Assembly: GCA_016714225.1 (NCBI GenBank)
Contig: JADJNS010000010.1
Location: 186,001-250,000 of the forward strand
Direction of reading: 5' to 3'
DNA: 64,000 nucleotides
Origin: Archangiaceae bacterium
GTDB lineage: Bacteria; Myxococcota; Myxococcia; Myxococcales; Myxococcaceae
Shown: one piece after another, positions 1 to 9,076 of the stretch
Layout of the letters: the number at the start of each line of letters is the position of its first letter
How positions within the stretch are numbered: the first letter of the stretch is position 1
The notes under the pieces: model-generated
What the model was told of the DNA's origin: nothing
Databases searched by the model: none
The model's input: only the letters and a program-made list of their open reading frames with translations
Program-made: the position numbers and the translations under genes

Positions 1-1951
1 GGCCTCCGCCCGGCAGCGCCGGCGGCAGAATCGCGAACGTCTGCACTCCGGGAACCTTCGACACCCGCTGCTGCACCTCGGGCAGCAGCGCGCGCGACGG
101 CCGCTCGCGCTGGTCCCACGGCTTGAGCGCGATGCCCCAGAACCCGCTGCTGGGGGTAGTCACCTGAAACAGGTGCCCGCTCTCGGGCAGCTCCATCAGC
201 GTCTGGTTGATGGCCGCCACCTGGGGCACCAGCCGCTCGAGGGTCGAGTCTGCCGGGGTGTTCACCACCCCGAACACGATGCCCTGGTCTTCGACCGGGG
301 CGAGCTCTTTGGGTGATTGCATGAACATCACCACCGCGGCCGCCGACACCACCAGCCACACCACGTAGATGGGCCCGCGCACCGCGAACGACGCGGTGAG
401 CGCGCGCCCGTAGGCCTGCTTCAGCCGCTCGAAGGCGCGCGCCACCAGGCCCGCGAACCCCCGCTCGCCGCCGCCCGGCTTGAGCACCTTCGCCGCCATC
501 ACCGGAGACAGCGTCAGCGCCACCACCCCCGAGATGAGCACCGCGCCCGACAGCGTCAGCGCGAACTCGCGGAACAGCGAGCCGGTCAGGCCGCCCTGCA
601 GCGCGATGGGCGTGTAGACCGCGGCGAGGGTCAAGGTCATCGCGATGATGGGCCCGACCAGCTCGCGCGCGCCCTTGAGCGCCGCGTCGATGGGCTTGAG
701 CCCTTCGCGCAGGTGCCGCTCGACGTTCTCGACCACCACGATGGCGTCGTCGACCACCAGGCCGACCGAGAGCACGATCGCGAGCAGCGTCAGCAGGTTC
801 AGCGTGAAGCCGAAGACCTGCATCAAGAAGACCCCGCCGATCAGCGAGACGGGAATCGCGACCAGCGGCACCGCGGCCGAGCGCAGCGACCCGAGGAAGA
901 GAAAAATCACCAGGCCGACGATCAACAGCGTGTCGCGCAGGGTGTGCTCGACGTCGCGAATCGCGCTCTGAATGTACTCGGTCGAGTCGTACGCGATGGT
1001 GCCGGTCAGCTGCGGTGGCAGCTGCCCCTTCAGCGTCTCCATCTCTTTGCGCACCCGCGCGGTGACGTCGAGGGCGTTGGCGCTGGGCAGGGGGAACACG
1101 CCGATGAACACCGCGGTCTTGCCGCCGAACGAGACGCTGGTGTCGTAGTCCTCTGCGCCCAGCGCCACCTCGGCCACGTCCTTCAGGCGCACCACCGAAC
1201 GCCCGTCGGTGCGCACCACCAGCTCTTGAAACTCGCGCACCGTGCTGAGCGAGGTGTTGGCGGTGAGGTTCAGCTCGACCAGCGCTCCCTTGGCTTTTCC
1301 CACCGCGGCGAGGGCGTTGTTGGCGGCCAGCGCCGTACGCACGTCCGACGGGCTCACCCCGTAGGCGGCCAGCTTCTTCTCGTCGAGCCACACCCGCATC
1401 GCGAGGGTTCGGGCGCCCAGAATGTCGGCCCGCTGCACCCCTTCGATCGCCGACAACCGGGGCTGCACCACCCGCGTCAGGTAGTCGGTGATTTCGTTCT
1501 GCTGCAGGAAGGTCGAGCTGAAGCTCAGGTACGCCGAAGCGAACTGGCTCTCGGTCGACTCGATGTTGATGATCGGCACCTGCGCCTCGGGAGGCAGGTC
1601 TCCGCGCACCTGCTCGACCTTCGAGCCGATCTCGGCGAGCGCCTTGTTCGGGTCGTAGCCGATGCGCAGGTGCGCGCGAATCAGCGACGTGCTCGGGCTG
1701 CTCTGCGACTCGAGGTAGTCGATGCCTTCGGCCGCCGCGATGACCCGCTCGAGCGGGCTGGTGATGAAGCCGCGCACCAGCTCGGGGCTGGCGCCCACGT
1801 AGACCGTGGTCACGGTGACCGCGGCGTTCTCGCTGCGCGGGTACTGCCGCACGTTGATCGACTTGAGCGCCTGCACGCCGGCAATCACGATGACCAGGCT
1901 CACCACCACCGCGATGACCGGGCGCCGAATGAAGAGGTCGGTGAGCGCCAT
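1..1951 (-). CDS. RND-family efflux permease (AcrB/MexF-like), 3' end outside window
   Basis: This is the inner-membrane proton-driven pump of a tripartite multidrug efflux system. Reading leftward from an ATG at 1951, the protein begins MALTDLFIRRPV, the typical RND opening. It continues through the porter domain and the transmembrane bundle. The segment GLVVDDAIVVVEN, near residue 400, carries the Asp-Asp pair used for proton relay in AcrB-type pumps. About 650 codons lie in the window; the usual length is about 1,030, so the C-terminal third is missing at the edge. The start overlaps the stop of the upstream adaptor gene by one base (TGATG), which indicates translational coupling. Family is certain; substrate is unknown. 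Confidence 0.93.
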   Translation of the reverse strand, partial: MALTDLFIRRPVIAVVVSLVIVIAGVQALKSINVRQYPRSENAAVTVTTVYVGASPELVRGFITSPLERVIAAAEGIDYLESQSSPSTSLIRAHLRIGYDPNKALAEIGSKVEQVRGDLPPEAQVPIINIESTESQFASAYLSFSSTFLQQNEITDYLTRVVQPRLSAIEGVQRADILGARTLAMRVWLDEKKLAAYGVSPSDVRTALAANNALAAVGKAKGALVELNLTANTSLSTVREFQELVVRTDGRSVVRLKDVAEVALGAEDYDTSVSFGGKTAVFIGVFPLPSANALDVTARVRKEMETLKGQLPPQLTGTIAYDSTEYIQSAIRDVEHTLRDTLLIVGLVIFLFLGSLRSAAVPLVAIPVSLIGGVFLMQVFGFTLNLLTLLAIVLSVGLVVDDAIVVVENVERHLREGLKPIDAALKGARELVGPIIAMTLTLAAVYTPIALQGGLTGSLFREFALTLSGAVLISGVVALTLSPVMAAKVLKPGGGERGFAGLVARAFERLKQAYGRALTASFAVRGPIYVVWLVVSAAAVVMFMQSPKELAPVEDQGIVFGVVNTPADSTLERLVPQVAAINQTLMELPESGHLFQVTTPSSGFWGIALKPWDQRERPSRALLPEVQQRVSKVPGVQTFAILPPALPGGG

Positions 1952-2981
1952 CAGCGGTTCTCGGGCTGGGGCTCGAGCTCGGCGCGCGGGGCGAGCTTGT
2001 TGTCGACCACCACCGTCATGCCGTTCTTCAGCTTGAAGGCGCCGGTGCTCACCACCGTCTCTTTCGCGTCGAGGCCCTTCAAGACCGAAACGAAGTCTCC
2101 CCGGCGGTCACCGATGCGCACGAAGCGCTGCTCGACCGTGAAGGGGGCCTGCTCACCCTTGATGACGAACACCGAGTCGCCGTACGGCGCGTAGATGATG
2201 GAGCTCGCCGGCACCACCCGCACCGGGTCTTGGGCCCCCGAGTACACGTCGACCGAGGCCGCCATGCCGGGCAGCAGGCTGCCGTCGGTGTTCGCCAGCG
2301 TGGCGCGCACCCGCACGTTGCGCGTCGAGCTGTCGAGCTCGGGGTTGATGGTGGTGACGCGCCCTTTGGCCGTCTGCTGGCCGACCGTCACCCGCACCCG
2401 CTGGCCCAGCTCGAGCCCTTCGAGCGCGCGCTGCGGCAGCGTGACCTCGACCTGCATCGGGTCGACCGTCTGCAGCGACGCGACCGGCGCTCCGGCCGCC
2501 ACCACCTGGCCCAGCTCGACCTGGCGAATGCCGATGCGCCCCGCGAACGGAGCCCGCAGCGTCTTCTTGGCGATGAGCGCGCGCAGGCCGGTGACCGCCG
2601 CGCGCGCCTGCTGGGCGCGGGCCTGCGCGGCCTGCACCTCGGCGACGGTGGCGGCGCCCTTGCTGCGCAGGTAGGCGGTGCGCTGCAGCGTCGAGCGCGC
2701 CAGCTGGTCGTCTCGTGAACGGCGCCCGGCACCTCGACCGACAGCTGGGTGGCGCGCTCGGCGACCAGCGTGCCCACCGCCGACTGCATCGCCGGCCACT
2801 CGTCTTGCTGTACCGCGGCCGTCGTCACCGTCTCGGGCGGCGGGCCGTGCGCCTTGCTCTGCGTGATGAGGGTTCGAATCTGCGCGAGCTTGAGGCCGCC
2901 CAGCGCGAGCACCACCAGCAGCGAAACGCCGATGGCGATGAGCCAGGGGCGCAGGCGACGGCGCTTCGGTCTGGGTTCCAC
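1951..2981 (-). pseudogene. RND periplasmic adaptor (MexE/AcrA-like), apparently disrupted
   Basis: This is the membrane-fusion partner of the downstream RND permease. A GTG at 2981 opens a protein with a basic N-terminus and one membrane anchor (LIAIGVSLLVVLALGGLKL), followed by the first half of a lipoyl/barrel-sandwich domain ending VEVPGAVHE near 2712. The rest of the adaptor is in a different frame: it resumes at DDQLARSTLQRTAYL and runs to the stop at 1951 through normal hairpin, beta-barrel and membrane-proximal domains (LRAPFAGRIGIRQVELGQVV and onward). The usual lipoyl half-motif and first helix between these parts are absent, so roughly 35-40 codons plus a frame shift separate the halves. 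Either a real deletion has inactivated the gene or the assembly lost about 100 bp here. It heads the RND operon. Confidence 0.8.
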
Positions 2982-3060
2982 GCGTGAACGAGTAATCGCA
3001 CCGCCCCTCGCGCGCTCCCCTCGACCCGGGCGTCACCGCGCGGCGATGCACGTCACCGCG

Positions 3061-5922
3061 TCACCCCGCGAGCTTCAAGGTGCCGGTTACCGGTTCCGCC
3101 TCGGGGGCGAGCTGCCGCCGGGCCGCGAGGGCCCGGTCGATGGCGCCCGGGTTCTTGAGCGCGGCGCGGTTGCGCACCGCCCGCCCGTGCAGCGCGTCTT
3201 GCAGCGCGGCCTCAGAGAGCTTGCCGTTCGACGTCATCGGCAGCTCGTCGACCTGCACGATGACTGCCGGCACGTGGTTCGGTGAGCCGTCGGTCTTGAG
3301 CGCCAGCTTGATGTCGCGGCGAAGCGATGGGTCGAGCGTGTGCCCCGGCCGCAGCTTGACGAAGAGCAGCAGCCGCCGCTCGCCCGGCTCGTCGGGCGCG
3401 TCTTCGTCGACGGCCATCGCCTGCGCCACCGGCTCGATGCGGCGCGCGAGAATCTCGTACAGCTCGGCCGGGCCGATGCGCACTCCGCGAATGTTGAGCA
3501 CCCCGTCGCAGCGCCCCCGCACCCGAACGCTGCCGCGACGGCTGAGGTGAATGAGGTCTCCGTGGTTCCACACCCCGGGGTGCGCCGAGAAGTACGCCGC
3601 GTGAAAGCGCTCGCCGCCCGGGTCGTCGAACAGGCCCACCGGCCGTGACGGAAACGGGGTGACGCACACCAGCTCGCCGTCGCCTTGCTTCTGCACCACC
3701 CCCTGGGAAAGCGCCCGCACGTCGAGCCCCAGCGAGATGCAGCTGCTCTCTCCGGCGTGAACGTCAGACCAGGGGCTGTTCAGCACGAAGCAGCCCAAGA
3801 TGTCGGTGCCTCCGGAGATTGAATTCACCGCCGCCGGCGCGAACCGCTCGCTCGCCCAGCGGTGCAGCGGTGCCGGCAGCACCGAGCCGGTCGAGAGCAC
3901 CTGCCGAAAGCGGGTGCGGGTGCCGAGCTCGGCGTCACGCGCGTACTGCAGCCAGGCCGGGCTGGTGCCGAACACGGTGACGCCTTCGCGTGCGGCGACG
4001 CTCAGCAGTGAATCGGCGCGGGGGTGCGAGACCGAGCCCTCGTAGAGCACCACCGTCGCGCCGGTGGCCAGGGCCGAGACCGCCCAGTTCCACATCATCC
4101 ACCCGGTGGTGGTCTGGAACAGCAGCCGGTCGTGGGGCCCCAGGTCGCAGTGCAGCCGGTGCTCCTTGAGGTGCTCGAGCAGGGTGCCGCCGTGGCCGTG
4201 CACGATGCACTTGGGCCGGCCGGTGGTGCCCGACGAGAACACGATGAACAGCGGGTGGTCGAACGCGAACCTCGGCCACGGCGCGTCGTCGGCCACCGCC
4301 AGGCCCTCACCTTCGCGGACCAGGGCGGCGAGCGAGCCGGGGTCGCTGCCGTCGAGCGTCACCAGGTGCTGGAGCGAAGGCAGCGCGCGCTGCAGCTCGG
4401 CGGTGGGCGTGTCGCTGCGCACGCCGTTCGAGGTGAAAGACCGATGCGCGAACAGCAGCCGGGGCTCGAGCGCCTCGAAGCGGGCCAGCGCCCCCGCGAG
4501 CCCCAGGTCGGGCGCCACCGATGACCAGGTCGCCCCGAGCGAGGTGACCGCCAGGCAGCTGACCACCGTCTCGACGGTGTTGCTGGCGACCGCCACCACC
4601 CGGTCGCTCGGGCCCAGCCCGCGCGCCTGCAGCGCCGCCGCCGCGGCGCGCACCTGCCGCCGAAGCCCGGCGCGCGAGATGACCCGGCGCGCGCCCGACT
4701 CGTCGACGGCGATGAGCGCCGGCGCCTGCTCTGCGGCTTCGTCCCCCTTCGCGAGCAGGTTCTCGACCCACGACAGCCGCACCTCGGGGAAGAAGCGGGT
4801 GGTCTCGACGCCGCCGCCGGTCGTCACCGGGTGGAGCGCGCCGCTCACCGGCGCTCCGCTCCAGCTCAAGAAGAGCTCCCAGAAGCGCTCGACCTCGGCG
4901 ACCGAGAAGGCGTGCAGCCTGGCGTAGCCGTCGACCTTCACGCCGGTGTGCTGCTCTACGTAGCGCGCGAACGACGCCAGCTGGCTCGGTGCGGCCAGGT
5001 CGGCCCGGTGCAGCGGCGCCGCATCGGCCTCTTCGGTCGGCTGGGCCCGCTGCGGCACCGAGGTGCCGGCCGCGGTCGCCGCCGGCACCAGCGCGATGAA
5101 GTCATCGAGGCTGTAGCCGGTCGCTTCGCGAAGGTGCTCGCGGCCGATGGACACCGAGAACCGCTCTTCGAGCATGGTCACCAGCTCGACGGCGCCCAGG
5201 CTGTCGAGCAGCCCCTGAGCGCGCAGCGGAGCCGCGTCGTCGGTGAGCTGTGCGCGCGCTGACCCGAAGCAGCGGGTCTCGTCGAGCCACTCGATGATGG
5301 CCTCGCGCACCTCGGCGCGGGGCGACGGCGTCGCCACCACCCGGGCGGGTGGCGCCTTCGCCTCGGCAGGCGGCGGGGGGGCCGATGGCTCGTGCTCGAG
5401 GGGGAGCCACCGGGCGGGGTTGCCGGTCGCCAGGTGACCGGCGGGCACGTGGCCCGAGACCACCGCCCCGGCGGCGATGACCGCGCCGTCGCCGATGGTC
5501 GAGCCGGGCTCGATGACTGCGCCATGGGCGACCCACACGTCGTCGCCGATGACGATGGGAGCCACCGTGCGCCCATCGTCGTCGGCGAGGTGCACCAACG
5601 AGCCGAACATGCAGCGCTCGCCGATGCGTACGCTCTGCCTGGCCGAGAGCGTGACGCCGTAGTTGAAGAGGCTGTGCGCGCCGATCTCCAGGGTGGCGCC
5701 CGGTGCACACCACAGCTGCGTGGGAATCACGCCCTCCATGAACACCACGCGGGAGCCCACCGCCAGGCCGTGCGGCTGCGACACCACCAGCCGGCCGCCG
5801 CACCGCACCCGCGCTCCGAGCCGGGCGCCGCGCAGCTGGTACCGGGCTCGCGCCAGCGAGGCGATGACCCGCACGGCGGGAAGCACCCGCCGCCATTTTC
5901 CGTCTTTGAAGAAGCTGCTCAT
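3061..5922 (-). CDS. LbH acyltransferase-ACP-acetoacetyl-CoA-synthetase-like fusion
   Basis: This 953-residue protein has three modules. Residues 1-175 are a left-handed parallel beta-helix (hexapeptide repeats such as IGDDVWVAHGAVI and IGDGAVIAAGAVV), typical of CoA- or ACP-dependent O/N-acetyltransferases. Residues 205-280 form an acyl carrier domain with the phosphopantetheine serine in GLLDSLGAVEL (Ser241). Residues 310-930 match the acetoacetyl-CoA synthetase branch of the ANL family: ACAS N-terminal segment, SSGTTGRPK, TTTGWMMWN, GGTDILGCF, and the late lysine motif SNGKLSE. A plausible reading is that the synthetase loads a short acyl group onto the fused ACP for transfer by the beta-helix domain; this is inference. 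The ATG at 5922 overlaps the previous stop by four bases (ATGA). Confidence 0.85.
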   Translation of the reverse strand: MSSFFKDGKWRRVLPAVRVIASLARARYQLRGARLGARVRCGGRLVVSQPHGLAVGSRVVFMEGVIPTQLWCAPGATLEIGAHSLFNYGVTLSARQSVRIGERCMFGSLVHLADDDGRTVAPIVIGDDVWVAHGAVIEPGSTIGDGAVIAAGAVVSGHVPAGHLATGNPARWLPLEHEPSAPPPPAEAKAPPARVVATPSPRAEVREAIIEWLDETRCFGSARAQLTDDAAPLRAQGLLDSLGAVELVTMLEERFSVSIGREHLREATGYSLDDFIALVPAATAAGTSVPQRAQPTEEADAAPLHRADLAAPSQLASFARYVEQHTGVKVDGYARLHAFSVAEVERFWELFLSWSGAPVSGALHPVTTGGGVETTRFFPEVRLSWVENLLAKGDEAAEQAPALIAVDESGARRVISRAGLRRQVRAAAAALQARGLGPSDRVVAVASNTVETVVSCLAVTSLGATWSSVAPDLGLAGALARFEALEPRLLFAHRSFTSNGVRSDTPTAELQRALPSLQHLVTLDGSDPGSLAALVREGEGLAVADDAPWPRFAFDHPLFIVFSSGTTGRPKCIVHGHGGTLLEHLKEHRLHCDLGPHDRLLFQTTTGWMMWNWAVSALATGATVVLYEGSVSHPRADSLLSVAAREGVTVFGTSPAWLQYARDAELGTRTRFRQVLSTGSVLPAPLHRWASERFAPAAVNSISGGTDILGCFVLNSPWSDVHAGESSCISLGLDVRALSQGVVQKQGDGELVCVTPFPSRPVGLFDDPGGERFHAAYFSAHPGVWNHGDLIHLSRRGSVRVRGRCDGVLNIRGVRIGPAELYEILARRIEPVAQAMAVDEDAPDEPGERRLLLFVKLRPGHTLDPSLRRDIKLALKTDGSPNHVPAVIVQVDELPMTSNGKLSEAALQDALHGRAVRNRAALKNPGAIDRALAARRQLAPEAEPVTGTLKLAG

Positions 5923-6347
5923 GAAGACACCCTGGGCATGTGAAACGAGAGCACCCGGCGCGCCTTGAGGTGGGCGCCCGGCTCCATCGAGCCTCCGGGG
6001 AGCACGATGGCGTAGGGCCCGATGACCGCGTGGGCGCCGATGACCACCGGCACGCCCTCGGGCCGCGCCAGCCGGTCGCCCGAGGTGCGGTGAAAGTTGT
6101 TGTCCATGATTTTGCACAGGGGCCCGATGCGCGCCCCCTTGCCGATGACCACCGAGCGGGTCGCCTCGATCGAGGTGCCGCTCTCGATGACCGCTCCATC
6201 GTCGATGACGATTTCGGCGCCGGCGTGCGCGCGCAGCTCGATGGGCACCGGCGACCCGCGCAGCGTCACCCCGCGGCCGAGGTAGACCCGGCCGGGCCCG
6301 GGCGTCCACAGGTGGCCCGACAGCGTCAGCCCACGCGAAATTCTCAT
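5919..6347 (-). CDS. Hexapeptide-repeat (LbH) acyltransferase-like protein
   Basis: This is a small protein of about 142 residues made almost wholly of hexapeptide repeats (VVIGKGARIGP, VVIGAHAVIGPYAIV), so a trimeric beta-helix transferase of the WbbJ/maltose-O-acetyltransferase type is likely. The motif KIMDNNFH supplies a candidate catalytic histidine. The acceptor is unknown; a sugar or glycolipid is plausible given the glycosyltransferase next door. The stop overlaps the start of the LbH-ACP-ligase fusion by four bases, so the two beta-helix proteins are co-translated. The start is uncertain: ATG 6347 and ATG 6365 are both in frame, and the latter adds a short hydrophobic stretch. Confidence 0.72.
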   Translation of the reverse strand: MRISRGLTLSGHLWTPGPGRVYLGRGVTLRGSPVPIELRAHAGAEIVIDDGAVIESGTSIEATRSVVIGKGARIGPLCKIMDNNFHRTSGDRLARPEGVPVVIGAHAVIGPYAIVLPGGSMEPGAHLKARRVLSFHMPRVSS

Positions 6348-6515
6348 CCAAGGCAGCAGCAGCATGAGGGCGGGGTGAGCAAGCACCACGCCAGCGCCCT
6401 GGCATGGGCGTGGTGTCGAGCACCTGGCGGTGCGGGGCGCTGGTGCGGCGCCCTCCGCTGAGGCGCTCTTGCGCCGAGCCCACGCGATGCGAGGCGAGCC
6501 GTTATCAACCGGCGC

Positions 6516-7331
6516 ATGCCCGAGCTCGCCGTCGTCATTCCCACCTTTCGAAGGCCCCGTGAGCTCGCGGCTGCGCTGCACAGCGTGCTGACCCAGGAGG
6601 TGAGCGTCGAGGTGGTGGTGGTCGACGACAGCGCCGAGCAGTCGGCCCGCGCGGTGGTGGAGCAGCTGCGCGCCCCACAGGTGCGCTACGTCGCCAACCC
6701 GTCGCCCACCGGCGGCAGGCCCGCGGCGGTGCGCAACCTGGGCTGGCCGGCGACCTCGGCCCCGGTGCTGCACTTCCTCGACGACGACGACCTGGTGCCG
6801 GCGGGGTACTACCGCCGGGCGCTCGCGGCGCTGAAGGCGCGGCCAGACGTCGGGGCGCTGTTCGGTCGGGTGGCGCCGTTCGGCGACCAGACCGCACTGG
6901 GGCACGAGCACGGCTTCTTCGACAGCGCGGCGCGGCGTGCCCGGCGGGCTTCGCGGTATGGCGCGAGGTGGGCCTTCGTGGCCGAGCACCTGTTCTGCCT
7001 GCCGATGCTGGTGTGCTCGGCGACGCTGCTGCGCCGGGCGGTCGTCGAGGCCATCGGTGGCTTCGATGTGTCGCCCCGGCTGCAGCTCGCCGAAGACATC
7101 GACCTCTGCGTGCGCGCCTTTCGGCGAGCGGGCGCCGCGTTTCTCGACGAGGTGACCCTGCACTACCGCATCTCGCCGGGCTCGCTCATTCACGGGAGCC
7201 CCAGCGGCGAGGCGCTGCGCAGCTCGTACCGCCACATGTTCGCGCGCTACGTGCGCGACCACGGCCGGGCCGAGTTCTTCGCCCTCAAGGTGTTCGCCCG
7301 CACCGCGCTGCGCGGCGTCACCGGACGGTAA
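6516..7331 (+). CDS. Family 2 glycosyltransferase
   Basis: This is a 271-residue inverting nucleotide-sugar glycosyltransferase (GT-A fold). The N-terminus (LAVVIPTFRRPRELAAAL) is the classical GT2 opening. VVVVDDS is the first acidic nucleotide-binding motif and the acidic run at residues 89-92 (HFLDDDDL) is the DxD metal/UDP-sugar site. No membrane segments are seen, so the enzyme is probably cytoplasmic or peripheral. It is divergently transcribed from the two hexapeptide acyltransferase genes with about 150 bp between, which fits a shared role in a cell-surface glycan or glycolipid. Donor and acceptor cannot be read from the sequence. Confidence 0.9.
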   Translation: MPELAVVIPTFRRPRELAAALHSVLTQEVSVEVVVVDDSAEQSARAVVEQLRAPQVRYVANPSPTGGRPAAVRNLGWPATSAPVLHFLDDDDLVPAGYYRRALAALKARPDVGALFGRVAPFGDQTALGHEHGFFDSAARRARRASRYGARWAFVAEHLFCLPMLVCSATLLRRAVVEAIGGFDVSPRLQLAEDIDLCVRAFRRAGAAFLDEVTLHYRISPGSLIHGSPSGEALRSSYRHMFARYVRDHGRAEFFALKVFARTALRGVTGR

Positions 7332-7392
7332 CCGTCGACCCCGGCGGTGTCGGTTCGGTGGCTCGCCGCGTGCGCTGGCGGTACGCAGCGAG

Positions 7393-7578
7393 ATGGTCGA
7401 CTTCGGCTCGCTCGCGTTGATTGCGTCACTGGTGGTGGTGCTGGTCGCGTTCACTCCGACGCTCATCGACGTGCTCAAGCGGGGCAACGAGGCCGACCCG
7501 CTCGGTCGCGAGATTCTCGAAGAGAACCGCCTGCGCGCCGAGGTGCTCGAGCGCGAGAAGACCGGGCGAGGCGCCTGA
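7393..7578 (+). CDS. Small single-pass membrane protein, unknown function
   Basis: This 61-residue ORF has an N-terminal hydrophobic helix (LALIASLVVVLVAFTPTL) followed by a charged helix rich in Glu, Arg and Lys (EENRLRAEVLEREK). The layout is that of a small membrane-anchored protein with a short cytoplasmic or periplasmic coiled segment. It sits 61 bp after the glycosyltransferase and about 70 bp before the GH130-like gene on the same strand. I recognise no family. The hydrophobic/charged partition argues for a real gene, but its length keeps confidence moderate. Confidence 0.55.
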   Translation: MVDFGSLALIASLVVVLVAFTPTLIDVLKRGNEADPLGREILEENRLRAEVLEREKTGRGA

Positions 7579-7648
7579 GCAGCGGACATTTGTCCGTGGG
7601 CGTTCGAAGGGCTCGCGCGAAGGCCGGGTCAGGTAGATATTGAGCGCC

Positions 7649-8893
7649 ATGGTCATTCAGAGGACTCGCCGCTCGACCGGCTCGAAGCGCGCGGAACCGA
7701 ACGAAGCTCCCGCCGCGCCGCAGCCGCCGCACAGCCAGAAGGCGAGCGGCTCTGGGCCCTTCGACCGCGAGGCGTACCGCGAGGGCGCGGTGGCGAAGCC
7801 GCTCGAGGCGTCGCCCGCGGTGGTGCTGCCGTCGCTGCCGTTGGGAGACCCGGCCCCGCTGAGCGCCGACCAGCTGCCCGAGAACCAGCCCGATGCGCGG
7901 TTCGCCGGTAAGACTCCGGCGCTGGCGCGCCCGGCTGACCCACTGCCTGCGTTTCTGGGCGGGCCGCTGACCAAGCACAGCCGCATCTTGGGGCCCGACC
8001 CGTCGGTGCCGTGGCGCGCCAAGTCGGTGATGAACCCGACCGCCATCACCCGCGACGGCAAGGTGTACCTGTTGGTCCGCGCCGAGGACCACAGCGGCGC
8101 CGGCCAGTGGTTCGGCACCTCGCGCATCGGGCTCGCCGAGAGCTCCGACGGCATCAACTTCACGGTGCGCGACGAGCCGGTGCTGGGGCCGACCGAACCC
8201 TACGAGGCGCACGGGGGCTGCGAAGACCCGCGCATCACCGAGATCGACGGCAAGTACTACCTCACGTACACGGCGTTCAGTTACGACGACAAGATGGCGC
8301 GGCTGGCGATGGCCGTGTCCGACGACCTGGTGCACTGGGAAAAGAAGGGGCCGCTGTTCCCCGACTTTCACAACCCGCCCAACCCCGACGGGTGGACCAA
8401 GTCGGGCGCGCTGCTGCCGCAGAAGGTGAACGGCGAGTACCTGATGTACTTCGGCGACGCGAAGGTGTTTCTCGCGCGCTCGAAAGACCTGGTGCACTGG
8501 CAGGCCGACCCCGAGCCGGTGCTCGAGCCCCGGCCCGGCTACTTCGACGGCAACCTGGTCGAGCCCGGCCCCGCGCCCTGGCTCGACGACGAAGGCAACG
8601 TTCACCTGCTCTACAACGGTGACGCGCCCCCTCCGGTCGGCTCCGACGAGGCCGGCGGCTATGCCTCGGGCGAGGTGGTGTTCTCGGGCGCAGACCCGCG
8701 CCAGATTCTGAGCCGCGCGAGCACCCCGCTTCTCAAGGTCACCGAGCCCGACGAGATGACCGGCCAGGTCGGCAACGTGCTCTTCCTCGAGGGCAAGGCC
8801 GAGCTCAACGGCAAGGTCTTTCTCTATTACGGCATGGCCGACAGCTACATCGGCGTCGCCGAGGCACCCGCTGCGGGCGCGAAGAAGGCGTAG
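7649..8893 (+). CDS. GH130-like five-bladed beta-propeller glycosidase/phosphorylase
   Basis: The protein resembles glycoside hydrolase family 130, whose members phosphorolyse or hydrolyse beta-mannosides in a five-bladed propeller. Supporting motifs include NPTAITRDGKVYLLVRAE, the acidic motif GGCEDPRITEIDGKYYLTYTA, repeated blade signatures (SDDLVHWEKKGPLFPD; RSKDLVHWQADPEPVLEP) and the late LLYNGD. The first 90 or so residues are basic and Pro/Ala-rich with no match I recognise, an unusual extension for GH130. No clear secretion signal is present. The start is ATG 7649; an in-frame TTG at 7640 lies closer to the AGG at 7631. The substrate is unknown, but the glycosyltransferase nearby suggests surface-glycan turnover. 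Confidence 0.83.
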   Translation: MVIQRTRRSTGSKRAEPNEAPAAPQPPHSQKASGSGPFDREAYREGAVAKPLEASPAVVLPSLPLGDPAPLSADQLPENQPDARFAGKTPALARPADPLPAFLGGPLTKHSRILGPDPSVPWRAKSVMNPTAITRDGKVYLLVRAEDHSGAGQWFGTSRIGLAESSDGINFTVRDEPVLGPTEPYEAHGGCEDPRITEIDGKYYLTYTAFSYDDKMARLAMAVSDDLVHWEKKGPLFPDFHNPPNPDGWTKSGALLPQKVNGEYLMYFGDAKVFLARSKDLVHWQADPEPVLEPRPGYFDGNLVEPGPAPWLDDEGNVHLLYNGDAPPPVGSDEAGGYASGEVVFSGADPRQILSRASTPLLKVTEPDEMTGQVGNVLFLEGKAELNGKVFLYYGMADSYIGVAEAPAAGAKKA

Positions 8894-9076
8894 GCGAGGC
8901 GCGGTTCTTCACCGCGCGCGCGCCGCGACGCGCCAGGTCGGCCAGGGGCCTTCTCGAGCGCACTCCAACGCGACGGCGGGCACTGCCCGCAGCGGATCTA
9001 CGATGACCCGGGCCAGCCAGCTGCTGCCGGCCAGACCGGCGCAGCGCGCAGGCTCGGGCGGCCTCGTGCACCCGCT

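Noticed and set aside
317..2194. Long + strand ORF rich in Arg, His and Asp
   Set aside because: It is antisense to the RND permease, which has clear family motifs; composition is that of a high-GC shadow frame.
8976..8990. GCGGGCACTGCCCGC hairpin between the GH130-like and caspase genes
   Set aside because: It is in the right place for a bidirectional terminator, but no T-tract follows on either strand.
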